From contig NZ_MLFP01000001.1 of assembly GCF_002095465.1 (NCBI RefSeq), positions 186,001-250,000 on the forward strand: DNA of 64,000 nucleotides, read 5' to 3'. Under the pieces are notes generated by a model, which was given only the letters and a program-made list of their open reading frames with translations, was not told the DNA's origin and did no database searches. This DNA is from Pantoea rodasii (lineage in GTDB: Bacteria; Pseudomonadota; Gammaproteobacteria; Enterobacterales; Enterobacteriaceae). Both the position numbers and the translations under genes were made by a program. Of the stretch, positions 38,154 to 46,323 are shown piece by piece (position 1 is the first letter of the stretch; the number at the start of each line of letters is the position of its first letter).

Positions 38154-38536
38154 GAGGCCATTTCCGCCCGCAGATTCACCTGCAGGTCGGTAAAGTCCAG
38201 CGCCAGTTCCTGACCAAACTCTTCAGATACATCGTCTTCTTCATCAAAGAACCAGTTGAGTTCAACCTTCTGGCCTTTCTGCGCCAGCTGATTAAACAGA
38301 TCAAACAGGCTGAACAGCATTTTAGTGCTGGAGCTGTTGAAGTAGCGCAGGGCGATATTCGCTTCAATCTGACCGCTGTGTGCAGGCTGCCAGCTTTCCA
38401 GCGCATCCAGCAGCGGGCGATAAAAGGCGGCAGCGTTTTCCGGCCAGGATTCTCCGCGCAGGGAGAACTGGCCCGTTTCGAAGTCAAAGTTGACCTCGGG
38501 CGTGCTTTCTGTGGCAGCAATAACAAGGTTTTGCAT
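38150..38536 (-). CDS. siaC: SiaC-like phospho-switch protein (DUF1987)
   Basis: A 128-residue DUF1987 protein: the N-terminus TESTPEVNFD leads to FDFETGQFSLRGESWPENA and FYRPLLDALESW, then RYFNSSSTKML, where a threonine or serine is the phosphorylation site in the family. SiaC switches partners: phosphorylated by SiaB and dephosphorylated by SiaA, it activates the SiaD cyclase when unphosphorylated. The ATG at 38536 is preferred over upstream starts because it matches the family N-terminus and lies 7 bases after siaB. Confidence 0.85.
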   Translation of the reverse strand: MQNLVIAATESTPEVNFDFETGQFSLRGESWPENAAAFYRPLLDALESWQPAHSGQIEANIALRYFNSSSTKMLFSLFDLFNQLAQKGQKVELNWFFDEEDDVSEEFGQELALDFTDLQVNLRAEMAS

Positions 38537-38543
38537 AAACAAT

Positions 38544-39116
38544 TCAATCCTGGTGAATGGTGGCTTTGAGCCAAAACGTGGCGTAACCACTGGACTCCAG
38601 CGGACGCAGTTCATACTCCAGCGGACGCAGTTCATACTCCAGCGGTTCACTGACGTCACGTGCTAATGTCAGTAATCCTATGTTGGCCCCTTTGCTTGTT
38701 GCAGGGCTCTCAGCGCGCAGACCTACCCGGTAAGCCTGTTTGATCTCTTCATTGCTCATGGTGCGCAGCAAATCCAGCCAGTAACGCAGTTGCTCACAGG
38801 CAACTTCATCCACCTGATTGCTGCTCTCCAGCACGTAGTTGTCGCCATCTACGCGCAGCGTGACGGTACCAAAGCGAAAATCCTGCTCGGCGTGGCTCAT
38901 CACGCGGCTATCCTGCGAGTAACGCAGAATGTTCTGTACGATTTCAACAAAGCTAGAGAACAAGCGGCGGCGCACTTTCACCGGCGCCTGCTGGTTCTCC
39001 AGAAAGACCTTAATCACCTCGCCCATGGCGGTGATGTTCTGCGGCGAGAAGAAGCCAGTATAGTGCAGCGCAACGCTTTCTGGCGGAACGCGGCTAACGG
39101 TTGAACCTGAGTTCAT
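38544..39116 (-). CDS. siaB: SiaB-family protein kinase (DUF6272)
   Basis: A 190-residue kinase-like protein with a GHKL-type fold. SSFVEIVQNILRYSQDS resembles the N-box, with the expected Glu and Asn, and SKGANIGLLTLARD the glycine-containing loop. It would phosphorylate SiaC. ATG 39116 gives MNSGSTVSR, ten bases after the siaA stop; an upstream TTG is less likely. The C-terminus contains an in-frame duplicated heptapeptide (LEYELRP twice), which may be harmless length variation. Confidence 0.8.
   Translation of the reverse strand: MNSGSTVSRVPPESVALHYTGFFSPQNITAMGEVIKVFLENQQAPVKVRRRLFSSFVEIVQNILRYSQDSRVMSHAEQDFRFGTVTLRVDGDNYVLESSNQVDEVACEQLRYWLDLLRTMSNEEIKQAYRVGLRAESPATSKGANIGLLTLARDVSEPLEYELRPLEYELRPLESSGYATFWLKATIHQD
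38595..38645 (-). repeat. 21-base tandem repeat inside siaB
   Basis: Two exact copies of CTCCAGCGGACGCAGTTCAT plus A, and a 9-base partial third copy. They encode LEYELRP-LEYELRP-LE near the kinase C-terminus. The length keeps the frame. Confidence 0.9.
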
Positions 39117-39126
39117 AAGGTGCTCA

Positions 39127-40350
39127 TTAATAACGGAAGCCAAACCAGGTCACGTCATCGCGTCGCGGCTGGTTGCCTTGCCAGTTGAGAAATTCCCGCT
39201 CAAAGGTCGCTGACAGCTCGCTCATCGGCAGGGTTTGATATTGTGTTACCAGCGTCTGAATGCGCTTTTTGCCAAACATAATATGACGTTCACCGCCGGG
39301 CTGATCGGTCACGCCATCGGTCATCACCAACAGCATATCGCCGGGATGCAGCGCGCGTTGGTGTTCTGGCCAGATGTAATCCTGCGGCGTATCGGTGTAA
39401 CCCACGCCAACGCGATCTGCCTTTAGCGATTCCGCTTCGCCTGCCGCTGGGTGCAACAGCGCGTGCATACGTGCGCTGGACCAGCTAAGTTGATGCTTTT
39501 CGGTATCGAGGCGCAGCGCGATGGCATCACAGCCGTCATTAGAGAGTGACGTTTGTTGTGTGGCATTGAGCTGGCCAAGGGTTTGTTTAATATGACGATT
39601 CAGTGATTGCAGCAGATCGGACGGTGCCCGACGATTCTTCTGCAGCGCATTTTCCAGCGCCGATTGCAGAATCACCGTCATAAATGCACCCGGAATGCCG
39701 TGGCCGGTGCAGTCGGCAATCAATGCCTGCCAGCCGTGTTCATCCTGATGGAACGCGTAATAATCGCCGCCTACGCCATCGCGCGGCTGCCAGTGCAGGC
39801 ACCAGTCCTCGAACTGCTGGGCCATTTGCTGTCGGGATCGATCCAGCATCGCGTCCTGAATCACGCGCGCATAATCGATACTCTGCAAAATTTGCTGATG
39901 CTGTTGCGCCTGCAAATCGGAGACGGTGCGGATCAAATCGATCCCCAAACCGATGCCGATATAGCGGCCTTGATCGGTGACGATAAAGCCGTCGGTCACT
40001 GATTTATCGCCGGTTGCCACCACCTGTTGCGCCACCTGATCCAGCTCGGTATCGGCATCGATGACCAGCGGCTCTTTATCCATAAAGGCGATACAGCTTT
40101 TACGGTCATAGAGTTCGCGGAAGAACGGGCGCGTCATCTGCGACAGGAAGATATGGCGGTTGATCATGCCAAACGGCGTGCCGTTTTCGATCACCGGCAA
40201 ACCGATCAAATCTTTGTGTTCGGTAAACAATGCCATCACCGCAGTGTTGTCCATGGCTGGACTGACAAACGGCACCTCAATGCACAGAGAACGCGCACGG
40301 GAACGGCTCGACAGGGAGGTTAATCCTGCGCGTAAATCAGGCAACTGCAT
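39127..40350 (-). CDS. siaA: CBS-PP2C (SpoIIE-like) phosphatase, SiaA-type
   Basis: A 407-residue protein. The N-terminal half carries a CBS-domain pair (about 25-145: LIGLPVIENGTPFGMINRH, then DGFIVTDQGRYIGIGLG), followed by a helical linker (about 146-175) and a PP2C/SpoIIE phosphatase with metal ligands in VGGDYYAF, DCTGHGIPGAFMT, MTDGVTDQ and RRDDVTW. In the known Pseudomonas system SiaA is a membrane protein with HAMP; here the input is a cytoplasmic CBS pair, which suggests sensing of an adenosyl nucleotide or similar ligand. It would dephosphorylate SiaC. It is the first gene of the siaABCD-like operon. Confidence 0.82.
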   Translation of the reverse strand: MQLPDLRAGLTSLSSRSRARSLCIEVPFVSPAMDNTAVMALFTEHKDLIGLPVIENGTPFGMINRHIFLSQMTRPFFRELYDRKSCIAFMDKEPLVIDADTELDQVAQQVVATGDKSVTDGFIVTDQGRYIGIGLGIDLIRTVSDLQAQQHQQILQSIDYARVIQDAMLDRSRQQMAQQFEDWCLHWQPRDGVGGDYYAFHQDEHGWQALIADCTGHGIPGAFMTVILQSALENALQKNRRAPSDLLQSLNRHIKQTLGQLNATQQTSLSNDGCDAIALRLDTEKHQLSWSSARMHALLHPAAGEAESLKADRVGVGYTDTPQDYIWPEHQRALHPGDMLLVMTDGVTDQPGGERHIMFGKKRIQTLVTQYQTLPMSELSATFEREFLNWQGNQPRRDDVTWFGFRY

Positions 40351-40433
40351 GGGAGTATTCTGGCATTGGTTAGGAATTATCCTAGATTACTGCACTGCCA
40401 TGACAGTTTTATGTCACGGCACTGCAACCTACT

Positions 40434-40496
40434 GTAGCGACACGATTCATCGCGCTTTGACCGTGCCAGCATTGCTGAATGCGCAGGCACCGCTAC
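40434..40496. repeat. Inverted pair of GTAGCG palindromes
   Basis: GTAGCGACACGATTCATCGC (from 40434) faces an opposite-strand copy ending GCACCGCTAC (about 40496). They lie between the siaA and BdlA-like genes. Confidence 0.5.
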
Positions 40497-40499
40497 GTT

Positions 40500-41825
40500 T
40501 TACTGCTCTTCCTTTAGTGCGTCGGCAACGTGACTGATGGCGCGCACCACTTCACTTGAGCTGCCGCGAATCTCTGAGATCACGCCACCGGCTTCCTTCG
40601 CCAACACCACGCCGTGATCGGCGCGTTTCAGGTTCGAGGCGATGCCTTTCAGCGCTTTTTCCGCGAGGGTGTGATTGTGCTGCACCATATTCTCGATCTC
40701 GGTGGTCGCACGGTTAATGTTGGCCGCCAGCGTGCGCACCTCGTTAGCCACCACGGCAAAGCTACGACCATGTTGCCCGGCACGTGCGGCTTCTACCGCT
40801 GCGTTGAGTGCCAGCAGGTTGGTCTGATCGGCAATACGTCGAATGCTCTCAACGATCGCGCCAATCCGATCGGAAGATTCGCTGAGGTTATTAATGTCAC
40901 CGGAAATGCCGTGCAGCTCGCCGGCTAGCTCATTGATGGTTTGCACGCTATTTTCAATCACCGTGGCACCGAGTCGCGTGCTTTCACTGGTTTGCAGTGC
41001 GGTTTGATAAGCCTGCTGAGCCGCCTCGCGCTCAAGATGGTTCTTCTCCACCTGGGCAGTGACATCGGTGGCGAATTTCACCACTTTGTACAGTTCGCCT
41101 GCTTCGTTGAACACCGGGTTATAGGTGGCACGCAGCCACACGGTGCGTCCCAACTTATTGACGCGCTGGAACTGGCCGGAGATAAATTCGCCCTGATTCA
41201 GCTTATGCCAGAAGCGGCGATACTCCTCGCTGTTGCGCATTTCCGGCGGGCAGAACTGGCTATGATGTACGCCAATCACTTCGCCAGTTCGATAGCCCAT
41301 GGTTTTGAGGAAGTTGTCATTGGTCATCAATACTTCGCCTTTGAGGTTAAAGGCGATAACCGCCATTGAACGCTCGATAGCGGTGGTCATGGCGCGTTGC
41401 TCTTGCGCATCCATAATCCGTGCGGTGATATCGCTCGCCAGTTTGACGATTTTAATCACCCGGCCGCTGCGATCCTGCACCGGCACATAGTTAGCTTCCA
41501 ACCAAATAGGGCGGCTGTGCTTTGCTACGCGGAGGAACTTGTCGCTAAAGCCTTCACCGCGATTCAGGCGGCGCCAGAAGTCGCGATACTGCGGGGACTG
41601 GACCAAATCAGCCGTGCAAAAAATACTGTGGTGCTGGCCAATAATCTCTTTAAGCGTATATCCCATGCGCTCAAGGAACAGATCGTTGGCGGTAAGAATG
41701 TGGCCTTCCGGTGTGAATTCAACCATCGCAATCGCATCCTGCAACGAACTCAACGTTGCGCTGCTGTGACCGCGTTTTTGCCACGCCAGACGTGACAGTA
41801 CTCCCGATGTAATAGTGCTAAACAT
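40500..41825 (-). CDS. Soluble PAS-PAS chemoreceptor, BdlA-like
   Basis: A 441-residue methyl-accepting-type protein with no membrane segment. Two PAS domains (about 30-145 and 150-270, with [13 protein letters not shown] and [13 protein letters not shown]) precede a short signalling hairpin with the conserved tip [20 protein letters not shown]. The layout matches BdlA of Pseudomonas aeruginosa, which governs biofilm dispersion. NHHSQFC-like segments ([16 protein letters not shown]) appear in each PAS. It could couple a redox or c-di-GMP cue to chemotaxis or dispersion. It lies next to the sia operon but 149 bases away and is probably a separate transcript. Confidence 0.85.
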   Translation of the reverse strand: MFSTITSGVLSRLAWQKRGHSSATLSSLQDAIAMVEFTPEGHILTANDLFLERMGYTLKEIIGQHHSIFCTADLVQSPQYRDFWRRLNRGEGFSDKFLRVAKHSRPIWLEANYVPVQDRSGRVIKIVKLASDITARIMDAQEQRAMTTAIERSMAVIAFNLKGEVLMTNDNFLKTMGYRTGEVIGVHHSQFCPPEMRNSEEYRRFWHKLNQGEFISGQFQRVNKLGRTVWLRATYNPVFNEAGELYKVVKFATDVTAQVEKNHLEREAAQQAYQTALQTSESTRLGATVIENSVQTINELAGELHGISGDINNLSESSDRIGAIVESIRRIADQTNLLALNAAVEAARAGQHGRSFAVVANEVRTLAANINRATTEIENMVQHNHTLAEKALKGIASNLKRADHGVVLAKEAGGVISEIRGSSSEVVRAISHVADALKEEQ

Positions 41826-41861
41826 GGTGGACCTTATAATTGGAATTTATCGTCAAATCGG

Positions 41862-41888
41862 TTATCGGCGGGTTCGGTTAAAAATCCA
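41862..41888 (-). promoter_or_regulatory. Sigma-28 (FliA)-like promoter of the BdlA-like gene
   Basis: On the minus strand TGGATTTT (five of eight to the -35 consensus), then 11 bases, then an exact GCCGATAA -10 at 41862-41869. The -10 ends 37 bases before the ATG, a typical class-3 flagellar gene distance. Many chemoreceptor genes are FliA-dependent. Confidence 0.6.
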
Positions 41889-41980
41889 CCACCAAAGTTA
41901 GTAGTTGCAGAAATTTTTTACCGGTTGGTCTAAAGGTTGCTGTAAAAGCCAGCAGTCAGCGGATTTTTGCCGAAAAGCGT

Positions 41981-42009
41981 TTGACGGTGCGGCCTGAGTA
42001 GGGTTTAAT
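41981..42009 (+). promoter_or_regulatory. Sigma-70 promoter of tRNA-Phe
   Basis: TTGACG (41981-41986), a 17-base spacer and TTTAAT (42004-42009), followed by a GC-rich discriminator (GCGCCCCG) as in stringently controlled stable-RNA promoters. Confidence 0.8.
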
Positions 42010-42019
42010 GCGCCCCGTT

Positions 42020-42095
42020 GCCCGGATAGCTCAGTCGGTAGAGCAGGGGATTGAAAATCCCCGTGTCCGTGGTTCGATTCCGCGTCCGGGCACCA
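42020..42095 (+). tRNA. tRNA-Phe (GAA)
   Basis: A 76-base cloverleaf including an encoded CCA end. The acceptor is GCCCGGA/TCCGGGC, the anticodon arm GGGGATTGAAAATCCCC carries GAA, and the T loop is GGTTCGATTCC. It has its own promoter and terminator. Confidence 0.98.
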
Positions 42096-42103
42096 ACATT
42101 CTG

Positions 42104-42131
42104 AAAACCCAGCCTTTATGGCTGGGTTTTT
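42104..42131 (+). terminator. Rho-independent terminator of tRNA-Phe
   Basis: AACCCAGCC pairs with GGCTGGGTT around TTTAT, and a T-run continues. Confidence 0.9.
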
Positions 42132-42224
42132 GCTTTTGTGGGTTTCTGAAATTCCTTCACTTACTCACCCCATCAAAAGCAATAATCTTGATTCCTGCGC
42201 TTTAACGTAATGCACAGCAGTAGC

Positions 42225-42407
42225 TCACCAGATACAAAGCGCTTGCCGGGTACCGTTAATTCTACCGTTTGATCCATCCACCGGCAGGTTAATGCCATGG
42301 CTCATGCCGATAATTTCAATGCTGCCTTCACGATCTTGAACATCGACAGATCCTCGGATATCTGCTCCACCATCGTATTTTAGCCACATATACGGAGGGA
42401 TTGGCAT
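42225..42407 (-). pseudogene. Truncated Hcp (type VI secretion tube protein) remnant
   Basis: Sixty residues: MPIPPYMWLKYDGGADIRGS and SIEIIGMSHGINLP, then GTRQALCIW and stop. This is clearly the N-terminus of an Hcp1-family tube protein, which normally has about 160 residues. The other two frames downstream do not resume Hcp, so this is a real truncation, unlike the indel-broken genes elsewhere. No other type VI genes are in the window. It is probably debris of an orphan hcp-effector cassette beside tRNA-Phe. Confidence 0.75.
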
Positions 42408-42408
42408 T

Positions 42409-42672
42409 TTACTTGTTCCTTGTTTTTTTAATTAACTTCGCGATTGTTAAGTAAACAGCTGTAGTGATGGACATCACGATGGAAAAATCAATGTAGAAAT
42501 AGGCGTCGTAGAGGGTTTCAATATTGGATTCGCCGCTGATAAATACGGCGACCTTTTGGGCGAAATCCTGAGAGATATAAGTTTGAGCGCCACCGATCGA
42601 TCTGCCCACAACAATCGATAATAGTATAAAGAAAACGCATTTTGCGATTCTACGGACAAGTACTCGTGCCAT
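42409..42672 (-). CDS. Small membrane protein, possible orphan immunity protein
   Basis: An 87-residue protein (from ATG 42672) with two hydrophobic segments: AKCVFFILLSIVVGRSIGG near the N-terminus and FSIVMSITTAVYLTIAKL near the C-terminus, ending with a basic tail (KKTRNK). I do not recognise the family. It lies immediately upstream of the hcp remnant on the same strand. Membrane immunity proteins often accompany Hcp-linked toxins, so an orphan immunity role is possible but unproven. The region is AT-richer than its neighbours. Confidence 0.5.
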   Translation of the reverse strand: MARVLVRRIAKCVFFILLSIVVGRSIGGAQTYISQDFAQKVAVFISGESNIETLYDAYFYIDFSIVMSITTAVYLTIAKLIKKTRNK

Positions 42673-42808
42673 TGGCCACAACCTCAATTAATCCTCGGGC
42701 CATAAGCGAAGGCTTGCTTGGTACGGAAACCATCGCAGTGTTCATCAACGCCTGGCGGATACGTGCATAATCTGCACTGTTAAGAGTCAACTTTCCCTGA
42801 AGTGCCAT
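42650..42808 (-). CDS. Small protein of unknown function (52 aa) beside the hcp remnant
   Basis: Encodes MALQGKLTLNSADYARIRQA at its start and ends NGTSTCP. It overlaps the start of the following membrane-protein gene by 23 bases in another frame, as coupled genes do. I do not recognise it; it may be the N-terminal stub of a longer effector or accessory gene. There is no strong ribosome site (GGGACAGATA upstream). Confidence 0.4.
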   Translation of the reverse strand: MALQGKLTLNSADYARIRQALMNTAMVSVPSKPSLMARGLIEVVANGTSTCP

Positions 42809-43305
42809 TATCTGTCCCTAATAAATTACCATGTAAAAATATGGGTTATGTTAGATGTGGTGAATATTTAGGGCCAGTAGTGATAATGGCGCACCATCAA
42901 TTTTGCGTAGTCGCCCACAGTATATGATCGTCTGAGGACCAGGTTTTGTATGGATGATAATTATTTCTGATCAACCTAGTGAGTTAATTAAGCACTTGCG
43001 TGGTCACTTACCAAAAGCGGTTATTAACTCTTGAGCTGATAATTCAGATTGTTAATCTGAAGGATATCCTTACATTAATAAAAAACGTCAGGCTTCTACT
43101 ACAGAAATTTAATCTAAAAATGATAATAAACAGATGATTCGTAATATTGTCTTTAGTTATGTGTTTAATTAATAATTTATCGCATAAGCGCTGTAAGGTT
43201 CTTATGTTCTGTTGCTTGTTATTCTCAGTGATTTCATGATTTTCAAATGCACGAGAACAGCGATTCAACTGTTTAAAAACACTTTTAACAAATGGACGCG
43301 TTATT
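42809..43305. other. AT-rich gap without recognisable genes
   Basis: About 500 bases of AT-rich sequence between the hcp-linked small genes and yhfL. The only open frame of note (minus strand, 43044-43385) overlaps yhfL and has no family resemblance. It probably holds the promoters of both flanking units and may be eroded island DNA. Confidence 0.5.
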
Positions 43306-43473
43306 ATGAATAAACTCATTAAGTTTTCAATTGCCGCTGCGGTAGTGACTCTGCTGTCTGGGTGTACTGGAAGCGTGTACAACAAAGAAAAGAACTGTGA
43401 TTACGATTATCTGCTTCATCCGGCTGTTTCAATCTCAAAAATTATTGGTGGCTGTGGGCCAGTAGATAAATAG
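43306..43473 (+). CDS. yhfL: Small lipoprotein YhfL (DUF4223)
   Basis: A 55-residue lipoprotein. The basic signal MNKLIKFSIAAAVVTLLSGC gives a lipobox (LLSGC), with Cys20 as the lipidation site, followed by KNCDYDYLLHPAVSISKIIG and GGCGPVDK, the family block. Length and sequence match E. coli YhfL (55 residues). It is found by translation of a short frame. Function is unknown; it is probably an inner- or outer-membrane-anchored periplasmic lipoprotein. Confidence 0.88.
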   Translation: MNKLIKFSIAAAVVTLLSGCTGSVYNKEKNCDYDYLLHPAVSISKIIGGCGPVDK

Positions 43474-43836
43474 TCTGCCTTGATGATTAGCGGCCAGTTA
43501 CGTTGTTAACTGGTCGCAGCACCGCTAAAACCCCTGAAAAATCCGAAAATAAAATAGTTAATAGTTTGTTTTTATTTGGGTTTTAAGTTGGTTTTGAGGT
43601 TGTTTGTTGTAAGGGTGAAATGTTTATTTTTCTTTTGTCTTGCATTGTTGCATTAGACATGCGTAAATGAAATCCAGTCTGATATGCAGACAGTTTCAAA
43701 GTTGGTTCACAGTTTATCTCTCATCTACGTCAGTGCCGAAAACAAGCCCTTTCTCTTTGAGTTTTATCTCAGTCCTGATTTTTCTCTGCGATTCAGTTTA
43801 CTCAGCCTTAGGGCAAAAAAAGAAAAGGTATTAATT

Positions 43837-44049
43837 ATGTCTAATAAAATTCTCGGTACTGTAAAGTGGTTTAATTCTGAAAAAGGTTTCGGTTTTATTA
43901 CCCCTGAAAATGGTAGCAAAGATGTCTTCGTGCATTTTTCTGCTATCGCAGGTAGTGATTTCCGCTCCCTTGAAGAGGGTCAGCATGTTGAATTTTCCGT
44001 ACAAGATGGACCGAAAGGCCCTTCAGCAATCAATGTTACAGGTCTCTAA
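43837..44049 (+). CDS. Cold-shock protein, CspA family
   Basis: A 70-residue OB-fold RNA/DNA-binding protein. [13 protein letters not shown] is RNP1 and DVFVHFSAI is RNP2. The length matches CspA/C/E paralogues; sequence alone does not settle which. The 160-200 bases upstream (43640-43836) lack another gene and could be the long, structured 5' leader usual for cold-induced csp mRNAs. ATG 43837 lies after GAAAAGGTATTAATT. A Cys4 mini-gene follows 22 bases downstream. Confidence 0.92.
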   Translation: MSNKILGTVKWFNSEKGFGFITPENGSKDVFVHFSAIAGSDFRSLEEGQHVEFSVQDGPKGPSAINVTGL

Positions 44050-44071
44050 TATTAATTTGTTCACTACTTTT

Positions 44072-44202
44072 ATGAAATGCCCTCAGTGTCAGGGCTCCCA
44101 ATACCGCAAGTCGGTATTTGATGTCAGCCAAAAAACCCGCATGGTGCGACCTGCATTTTCTGCAAGTCCATGATGATTGAGAATAAAAATATCGCTGCCT
44201 AG
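44072..44202 (+). CDS. Cys4 cold-shock-linked mini-protein (YmcF-like), apparent frameshift
   Basis: MKCPQCQGSQYRKSVFDVSQ runs into a break at a run of six A (44130-44135). A seventh A restores KNPHGATCIFCKSMMIENKN and a stop at 44200, giving 43 residues with CPxC and CxxC pairs as a zinc-ribbon. This resembles the small YmcF protein encoded beside cold-shock genes in E. coli. It is probably cotranscribed with the csp gene and translated under cold stress. Function is unknown. Confidence 0.65.
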
Positions 44203-44267
44203 ACGCAGGTTTGCACTGCTTTATTTCGTGTAACGTCCTCACGCTGTATCTGAACGACAATCCCGCG

Positions 44268-46313
44268 TTATAACTCGAGCTGAATCGGCTCGATATCGCC
44301 ATTCTGCTGTGCCGGCTGCGCGCAGCAGATTAATACTTCCCCCTCTGCCACACTTGCTCTCGGCGCAGTCGGGTAAGTTACCGCCCCCTTGATTAGCCGC
44401 GTTTTACAACTGCCGCAATGTCCTTCACGACAGCTGTATTCCGGGCTAAGACCACGTGCTTCGGCTAATTCCAGCAGTGAACCTCCATTCGGCAACCAGC
44501 GTGCTTCTTTCGCTGATTGGGTAAAGATCACGGGCACCGATTGAGTTGATATCGCGGGCAACGGCGCTGCCGCTTGCTGCTGCGCGTCCTCGCGACGCTG
44601 CAACGATGACGGACCAAAAGCTTCCGCGTGAATGCGGCTGTCGGTGATGTTGTAGTCGCGCAGCCCGTCATAAAGAGCCTGGGTAAACTGCGGCGGGCCG
44701 CACAGATAAAAGTCGTAATCGTTGAATGGCAGCACCTGCGAAAGCAGCGCCATATCGATACGTCCGGCGACATCGTAATCGAATCCCAGTTCTGCATCGT
44801 CCGGCTGGCTCAGCACGCGTACCAGTTTTAGTGCGCCATCTGAAGCCGCCAACAGCGCATCCAGTTCACGTACAAACGGGCGTTCCGCTTTGTTGCGCGC
44901 CGACTGAATAAAGTAGATAGGGCGCATGCGCTGTTTGCGACGTCCTTCATAAACCAGATGGCGCAGCATTGCCAACATTGGTGTGATGCCGACGCCCGCC
45001 GCCATCAACACCGCTGGGCGAGTTACTTGCGCATCGATAGTGAAATCCCCGGCTGGCGCGCGCGTTTCAAGGCGCTCGCCCACTTGCAGATGTTCATGCA
45101 GATAGCGCGAGACCACACCATCGCGCTTCACGCTAATACGATAAAAGCCGTCCGACGGCGCAACCGACAATGTGTAGTGGCGGATCAGCGGTTTCTCTGT
45201 ATCGGGAAGCTGCACGCGGATCGGCAAATGTTGCCCTGCCTGATGCGGCAGCAAACCGGCGCCATCATCTGGCATCAGATGAAACGAGCGAATCGACGCA
45301 CTCTCATCGACAATCTTCGTCACCCTAAACGGCCGCCAGCGCCGTGCCAGTTCATTAGCACGCAGGCGCTCGTCAGCCGATTGCCAGTCGCCGGTCATTT
45401 CTGATGCCGGTGAAACGCCGTCCGATTCGGTTTGCCAGCGCAAGGCGAGGGCGGCCTGACGACGCACGATGCGGCGCGGACGAAATGTCCACAACCGTTC
45501 GGCGCCCTGAAAGGCGGCGATCTCCGGTGAGTCGAGGATCACCATCGCATCGCCGGTCATTTGCAGCGTATCGCCGCTGAGATAATCGACGAACAGCAGT
45601 CCGGCTTTGCCGTTCTGATGGATGTTGCCGAGCGTGGAGAAAAACAGGTTGCCGTTGAAATCGGGGATGGTCAGCAGGCCATCTTCATCTACACGCACAA
45701 AACCGGGTTTGCCGCCGCGATGTGAAGCATCAACCTGATGCTCGGCGTAGGTTGCGACGTAAAACGCATCGGCGGTGGCGATGGTGGTGCGGGCCGCCAC
45801 ATCGAGCGTGCTGAGAACTTCAACTTCACCGGTGGCAGGCTCATCGGGCGAACGATCAAAGCGGAAATCGCGCAGCTGGATATAGCGCGGACAGTTACCA
45901 AAACTCTGCTCTACCTGTACACGAAAGCCATCGCCAATTGGACGTATTATCCCGTTCATGCGGTTGCGGCGGCGAGTATGCAACTCAATCCCTAGCAGCC
46001 CAACCGATGCGCCGTCAGTGAACCCGGCAGCAGCCGGATCGCGGGGATCGGGCTGGGCGGCAATATCCAGCGTGGTGGCGTTGGGCGAGAAGATAAAACC
46101 GGGCTGGCCTTCCAGCAGCGTGGCCCAGGCATCGCCTTGCGCATCCACGCTGCCCGCCACGATAAACGGTAGCTGTGCGTAGAAGTCGCGATGCTGATCG
46201 GGCATGTGATCGCGGATCACTCGCTGTCCGATCTCCGCCATACGTTCGGCCACGCCCGCCTGTTGTTGCAGGGCAATTTCACCTGCATGCCATACCGGAA
46301 GATTCTCGCCCAT
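44268..46313 (-). CDS. PNPOx-like / FAD reductase / 2Fe-2S ferredoxin fusion oxidoreductase
   Basis: A 681-residue three-part protein. The N-terminal third (about 20-300) resembles the pyridoxamine-phosphate-oxidase flavin-binding fold (GFIFSPNATTLDI, GGKPGFVRVDEDGLLTIPDF). The middle (about 320-560) is a ferredoxin-NADP reductase-type FAD/NAD domain (RHYTLSVAPSDGFYRISVKR, AGVGITPMLAMLRHL, YLCGPPQF). The C-terminus is a plant-type 2Fe-2S ferredoxin (CREGHCGSCKT, then LICCAQP). It would pass electrons from NAD(P)H via FAD and Fe-S to the flavin domain. The substrate is unknown. ATG 46313 is 10 bases after the GST gene, so they form an operon. Confidence 0.85.
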   Translation of the reverse strand: MGENLPVWHAGEIALQQQAGVAERMAEIGQRVIRDHMPDQHRDFYAQLPFIVAGSVDAQGDAWATLLEGQPGFIFSPNATTLDIAAQPDPRDPAAAGFTDGASVGLLGIELHTRRRNRMNGIIRPIGDGFRVQVEQSFGNCPRYIQLRDFRFDRSPDEPATGEVEVLSTLDVAARTTIATADAFYVATYAEHQVDASHRGGKPGFVRVDEDGLLTIPDFNGNLFFSTLGNIHQNGKAGLLFVDYLSGDTLQMTGDAMVILDSPEIAAFQGAERLWTFRPRRIVRRQAALALRWQTESDGVSPASEMTGDWQSADERLRANELARRWRPFRVTKIVDESASIRSFHLMPDDGAGLLPHQAGQHLPIRVQLPDTEKPLIRHYTLSVAPSDGFYRISVKRDGVVSRYLHEHLQVGERLETRAPAGDFTIDAQVTRPAVLMAAGVGITPMLAMLRHLVYEGRRKQRMRPIYFIQSARNKAERPFVRELDALLAASDGALKLVRVLSQPDDAELGFDYDVAGRIDMALLSQVLPFNDYDFYLCGPPQFTQALYDGLRDYNITDSRIHAEAFGPSSLQRREDAQQQAAAPLPAISTQSVPVIFTQSAKEARWLPNGGSLLELAEARGLSPEYSCREGHCGSCKTRLIKGAVTYPTAPRASVAEGEVLICCAQPAQQNGDIEPIQLEL

Positions 46314-46323
46314 GATGGTTATC

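Noticed and set aside
42225..42407. Repair of the hcp fragment by a frameshift
   Set aside because: All three frames downstream were read and none resumes Hcp sequence, so this one is a real truncation.
43044..43385. Minus-strand 113-residue reading frame
   Set aside because: It overlaps yhfL antisense, has no ribosome site or family resemblance, and lies in AT-rich DNA where chance frames are expected.
43684..43836. Long N-terminal extension of the cold-shock protein
   Set aside because: The family starts at the ATG 43837 and the upstream stretch looks like a leader, not protein.
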